From NCBI GenBank assembly GCA_001510335.1, contig LFFB01000006.1, forward strand, positions 1 through 32,648: a stretch of 32,648 nucleotides of DNA. The letters are read 5' to 3'. Positions 31,004 to 32,648 of this stretch are shown here, in pieces; within the stretch, counting starts at the first letter, position 1, and every line of letters starts with the position of its first letter. Origin of the DNA: Actinobacteria bacterium casp-actino2 (GTDB taxonomy: Bacteria > Actinomycetota > Acidimicrobiia > Acidimicrobiales > Ilumatobacteraceae). The notes below the pieces were generated by a model, which saw only the letters and a list, made by a program, of their open reading frames with translations, was not told where the DNA came from and made no database searches. Position numbers and translations under genes: made by a program.

Positions 31004-31024
31004 AGTGCTCGGAATTTGAGCACT
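31004..31024. promoter_or_regulatory. Inverted repeat upstream of the response regulator (candidate operator)
   Basis: AGTGCTC-GGAATTT-GAGCACT is a perfect 7-bp inverted repeat with a 7-bp spacer, 27 bp upstream of the regulator start. Size and position suit a dimer site for autoregulation. OmpR-type proteins more often bind direct repeats, so another regulator is possible. Confidence 0.4.
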
Positions 31025-31153
31025 ATTTGTTGTCATGGGTAGTGAGTATTTAGAAGACGACACGTTGCACTTTTCTTGAAGGTTTGTTTGTCATGGCCCA
31101 AACTTTCTGATGAGGGTCAGATAATTCGGAGATTCGTCGGTCATTCGGGTTCG

Positions 31154-31183
31154 TTGACCAGTCGTTTGATGGTTGACTAGAGG
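31154..31183 (+). promoter_or_regulatory. Candidate sigma70 promoter of the PLP enzyme gene
   Basis: TTGACC (31154-31159), 18-nt spacer, TAGAGG (31178-31183). The transcript would start near 31190 and carry a short leader before the ATG at 31207. Confidence 0.45.
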
Positions 31184-31206
31184 TGCTTTCAACGCTCGGA
31201 ATCACC

Positions 31207-32388
31207 ATGAACACTTCACCGAATCACGAACCATCAGAACTTCAGCCAGAGACTTTGGCGATTAGTGCGGGTCGCCCCGACGGTCAGATCTCGATGGCTC
31301 CCGTCATGTTTGCGTCGACGACTTACGAGATGAGTTCGCTCGAAGAGGGTCGCAAGATGGCGCACTCAACTAAAGCGGGAAAGTTCTATGGCCGTCATGG
31401 CAACCCCACGGTGCAGGCGTTTGAAAGTGCAGTCGCCGAACTTGAAGGTGCTGAAGCGGCGCGGGCCTATGCGTCAGGTATGGGCGCAATCGCTGGTGTC
31501 ATTCTTGGTTTGTGTTCAAAGGGTGATCACATCGTTGCGCAGAAGCAGTTGTATGGCGGCACGATGCAGTTGCTCGCCGGCGTGTGTCCGCGATTCGGCA
31601 TTGATGTCACATTTGTTGACGGCACGAAGCTCGGTGCATTTGCTGAAGCGGTGATTCCTGGTCGCACGATGATGGTGTTTGCTGAAACGCCAGCGAATCC
31701 GTTGCTTGACATCGTTGATCTTGATGACTTGGGTTCAATCAAAGGCCCAATAACTGTTGTGGATTCGACGTTGTCAACACCACTTGGTTCGCGTCCACTT
31801 GACCACGGTGTCAATTTGGTTTTGCACTCAGCAACTAAGGCGATGGCGGGTCATAACGATGCAACTCTTGGTGTTGTTGCGGGTGAATGTGATCTCATTG
31901 ATGCGTTGTGGGGCTTTGCGGTTTTGCAAGGTGCATGTGCTTCGCCGTTTGATGCATTGAATGGTTTGCGTGGTTTGCGCACACTTGGTCCACGCTTGCG
32001 TCAACAAGGTGCGAACGCTGCTGCGATTGGCAGCGCCCTTGAAGCGCACCCAGCCGTTATTTCAGTACGTCATCCAGGACTTGAATCTCATCCGCAGTTT
32101 GCATTGGCATCGCGTCAGTACCGCATGCATGGCGGCGTGTTGTCATTTGAATTGTCAGGTGGCCTTGAAGCCGGTGCCAAGTTCGTGCGATCGGTGAAGT
32201 TGTGTCATGCCGCAACATCAATGGGTGGTCCCGAGACTCTGGTGACGCATCCGGCTTCAACAACTCATGCCGGAATGACTCTAGAAGAACTTGCCGACAG
32301 CGGGATTACTCCGGGAACAGTGCGGATGAGTTGTGGTCTTGAGCATCCCGATGATCTGATCGCCGACGTTCTGCAGGCGCTCGCCTAA
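31207..32388 (+). CDS. Cys/Met metabolism PLP-dependent enzyme (cystathionine gamma-synthase/lyase type)
   Basis: A fold-type I PLP enzyme of the trans-sulfuration family, 393 residues from the ATG at 31207 (401 if GTG at 31183 is used). Signatures are the phosphate-contact YGRHGNPTVQAFE, ASGMGAIAGVIL, the cofactor ring contact ETPANPLLDIVDL, and the PLP lysine K211 in LHSATKAMAGHND. The C-terminal half (SMGGPETLVTHPASTTHAGMTLEEL...GTVRMSCGLEHPDDLIADV) is standard. Whether it acts as cystathionine gamma-synthase, cystathionine gamma-lyase, methionine gamma-lyase or O-succinylhomoserine sulfhydrylase cannot be settled by eye. I prefer ATG at 31207 because the putative -10 covers the GTG at 31183. 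It lies between imuB and dnaE2 but has no LexA box. Confidence 0.9.
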   Translation: MNTSPNHEPSELQPETLAISAGRPDGQISMAPVMFASTTYEMSSLEEGRKMAHSTKAGKFYGRHGNPTVQAFESAVAELEGAEAARAYASGMGAIAGVILGLCSKGDHIVAQKQLYGGTMQLLAGVCPRFGIDVTFVDGTKLGAFAEAVIPGRTMMVFAETPANPLLDIVDLDDLGSIKGPITVVDSTLSTPLGSRPLDHGVNLVLHSATKAMAGHNDATLGVVAGECDLIDALWGFAVLQGACASPFDALNGLRGLRTLGPRLRQQGANAAAIGSALEAHPAVISVRHPGLESHPQFALASRQYRMHGGVLSFELSGGLEAGAKFVRSVKLCHAATSMGGPETLVTHPASTTHAGMTLEELADSGITPGTVRMSCGLEHPDDLIADVLQALA

Positions 32389-32416
32389 ACACCCGCTCAA
32401 ACATTGCTCTTGGCAT

Positions 32417-32438
32417 ACGAACATATGTTCGCTAGCCT
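32417..32438 (+). promoter_or_regulatory. LexA (SOS) box and -10 element of dnaE2
   Basis: GAAC-ATAT-GTTC (32419-32430) is a perfect palindromic LexA box. It is followed after 2 nt by TAGCCT (32433-32438), 6 nt before the ATG at 32445. LexA bound here would cover the region just upstream of the -10. Confidence 0.85.
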
Positions 32439-32460
32439 GTCGACATGGGGTCGACATGGG
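32439..32460 (+). repeat. 11-bp tandem duplication across the dnaE2 start codon
   Basis: GTCGACATGGG occurs twice in direct succession (32439-32449 and 32450-32460). Each copy carries an ATG, but in different frames; only the first (32445) opens the DnaE2 frame. Confidence 0.9.
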
Positions 32461-32648
32461 GAATGCAGGGACCAACCACTTGGTCTGAACTGGAAGGTCG
32501 TTTATCGGGCCGAAAACCCCAGTCGTCATCGCAATCTTCGTCAGCCCATTCTTCGCCGCCGGTCGTTCGGCTGGCCCGCGACCCGCTAGTTACGCCCGAA
32601 CCTGATCGCACGCCCACTGGTGGCACACCTCGGCCTGTTGTGCCGTAT
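32445..32648 (+). CDS. dnaE2: Error-prone DNA polymerase III alpha subunit DnaE2, 5' end only
   Basis: The frame is open for 68 codons to the window edge, ending inside a codon-complete ...RPVVPY. The start MGSTWGMQGPTTWSELEGRLSGR matches the N-terminal W-G-x-GPxxWxELExxL pattern of actinobacterial DnaE2, which is followed by a disordered Pro/Arg-rich stretch, as here, before the PHP domain. That domain lies beyond the edge, so the call rests on the short N-terminus, the LexA box and linkage to imuA-imuB. DnaE2 is the polymerase of the mutasome, copying past DNA lesions at the cost of mutation. The ATG at 32445 is set by the -10 hexamer 6 nt upstream. Confidence 0.75.
   Translation, partial: MGSTWGMQGPTTWSELEGRLSGRKPQSSSQSSSAHSSPPVVRLARDPLVTPEPDRTPTGGTPRPVVPY

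Larger units (their letters stand above)
30978..31206. other. Longest gene-free stretch: divergent regulatory region
   Basis: About 230 bp between the response regulator and the divergent PLP enzyme gene. It holds the inverted repeat at 31004-31024 and a likely promoter at 31154-31183. No ORF, tRNA or riboswitch consensus was recognised. Confidence 0.6.

Noticed and set aside
31025-31206. Possible SAM or cobalamin riboswitch upstream of the PLP enzyme gene
   Set aside because: I could not find the conserved core or paired regions of known classes, and the likely promoter at 31154-31183 leaves too short a leader.
1-32648. Mobile element, CRISPR array, tRNA or rRNA
   Set aside because: No transposase, integrase, phage gene, regularly spaced repeat or tRNA-like cloverleaf with a GTTC arm was recognised on either strand by reading.

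Overview
The window looks like a chromosome segment from a mid-GC, free-living actinobacterium, most likely of the class Acidimicrobiia (Ilumatobacter-like). This is inferred from the gene families and not from any marker gene. Supporting signs are an actinobacterial-type DapD, a homodimeric pyruvate dehydrogenase E1 (AceE), an LpdA-like flavoprotein, a fused biotin carboxylase/BCCP subunit, an ImuA/ImuB/DnaE2 set with GAAC-N4-GTTC LexA boxes, a secreted SpoIID protein with DVNGWF repeats, and many apparently leaderless genes. No tRNA, rRNA, CRISPR array, insertion sequence or prophage gene was seen. Coding density is very high and no gene-free stretch exceeds about 230 bp.

Layout. 1-4007: a partial secreted protein, a methyltransferase and aceE, all on the minus strand. 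4105-8633: rnhA, a 1038-residue secreted SpoIID/SGNH/repeat protein, and an HSD10-like short-chain dehydrogenase on the plus strand. 8700-13113: a pentapeptide-repeat lipoprotein and the lysS-dapD-argJ operon on the minus strand. 13262-15103: an lpdA-like gene and an RDD membrane protein. 15122-17744: the biotin carboxylase/BCCP subunit and its biotin ligase, head to head. 17799-22362: an LCP ligase and rmlA-rmlC-rmlB-rmlD, a cell-wall/rhamnose block. 22413-24881: a MOSC protein divergent from selD-rnhB. 24885-26126: an acyl-CoA dehydrogenase. 26215-27622: an Nfu-N-like small protein and a B12-binding regulator. 27657-32648: SOS mutagenesis genes imuA-imuB and, after a convergent degenerate response regulator and a cystathionine gamma-synthase/lyase-type gene, the first 68 codons of dnaE2.

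Genes that work together: BirA would biotinylate the BCCP domain encoded next to it. RmlA, RmlC, RmlB and RmlD form the complete dTDP-L-rhamnose pathway, and LCP proteins attach glycopolymers to peptidoglycan. ImuA, ImuB and DnaE2 form the actinobacterial translesion mutasome, and both transcription units carry near-identical LexA-box/-10 modules.

The strongest non-coding pattern is a recurring TANNNT hexamer placed 6 nt (sometimes 7) before the start codon of operon-leading genes. This fits leaderless transcription and settles several start codons. Between the MOSC gene and selD, two such hexamers overlap on opposite strands and fill the whole 22-bp gap. Other items worth a second look are a regulator with the CarH-type Wx9EH motif but an excisionase-type DNA-binding domain and an inverted repeat beside its promoter, and a 45-bp structured element present twice at the 3' ends of unrelated genes.
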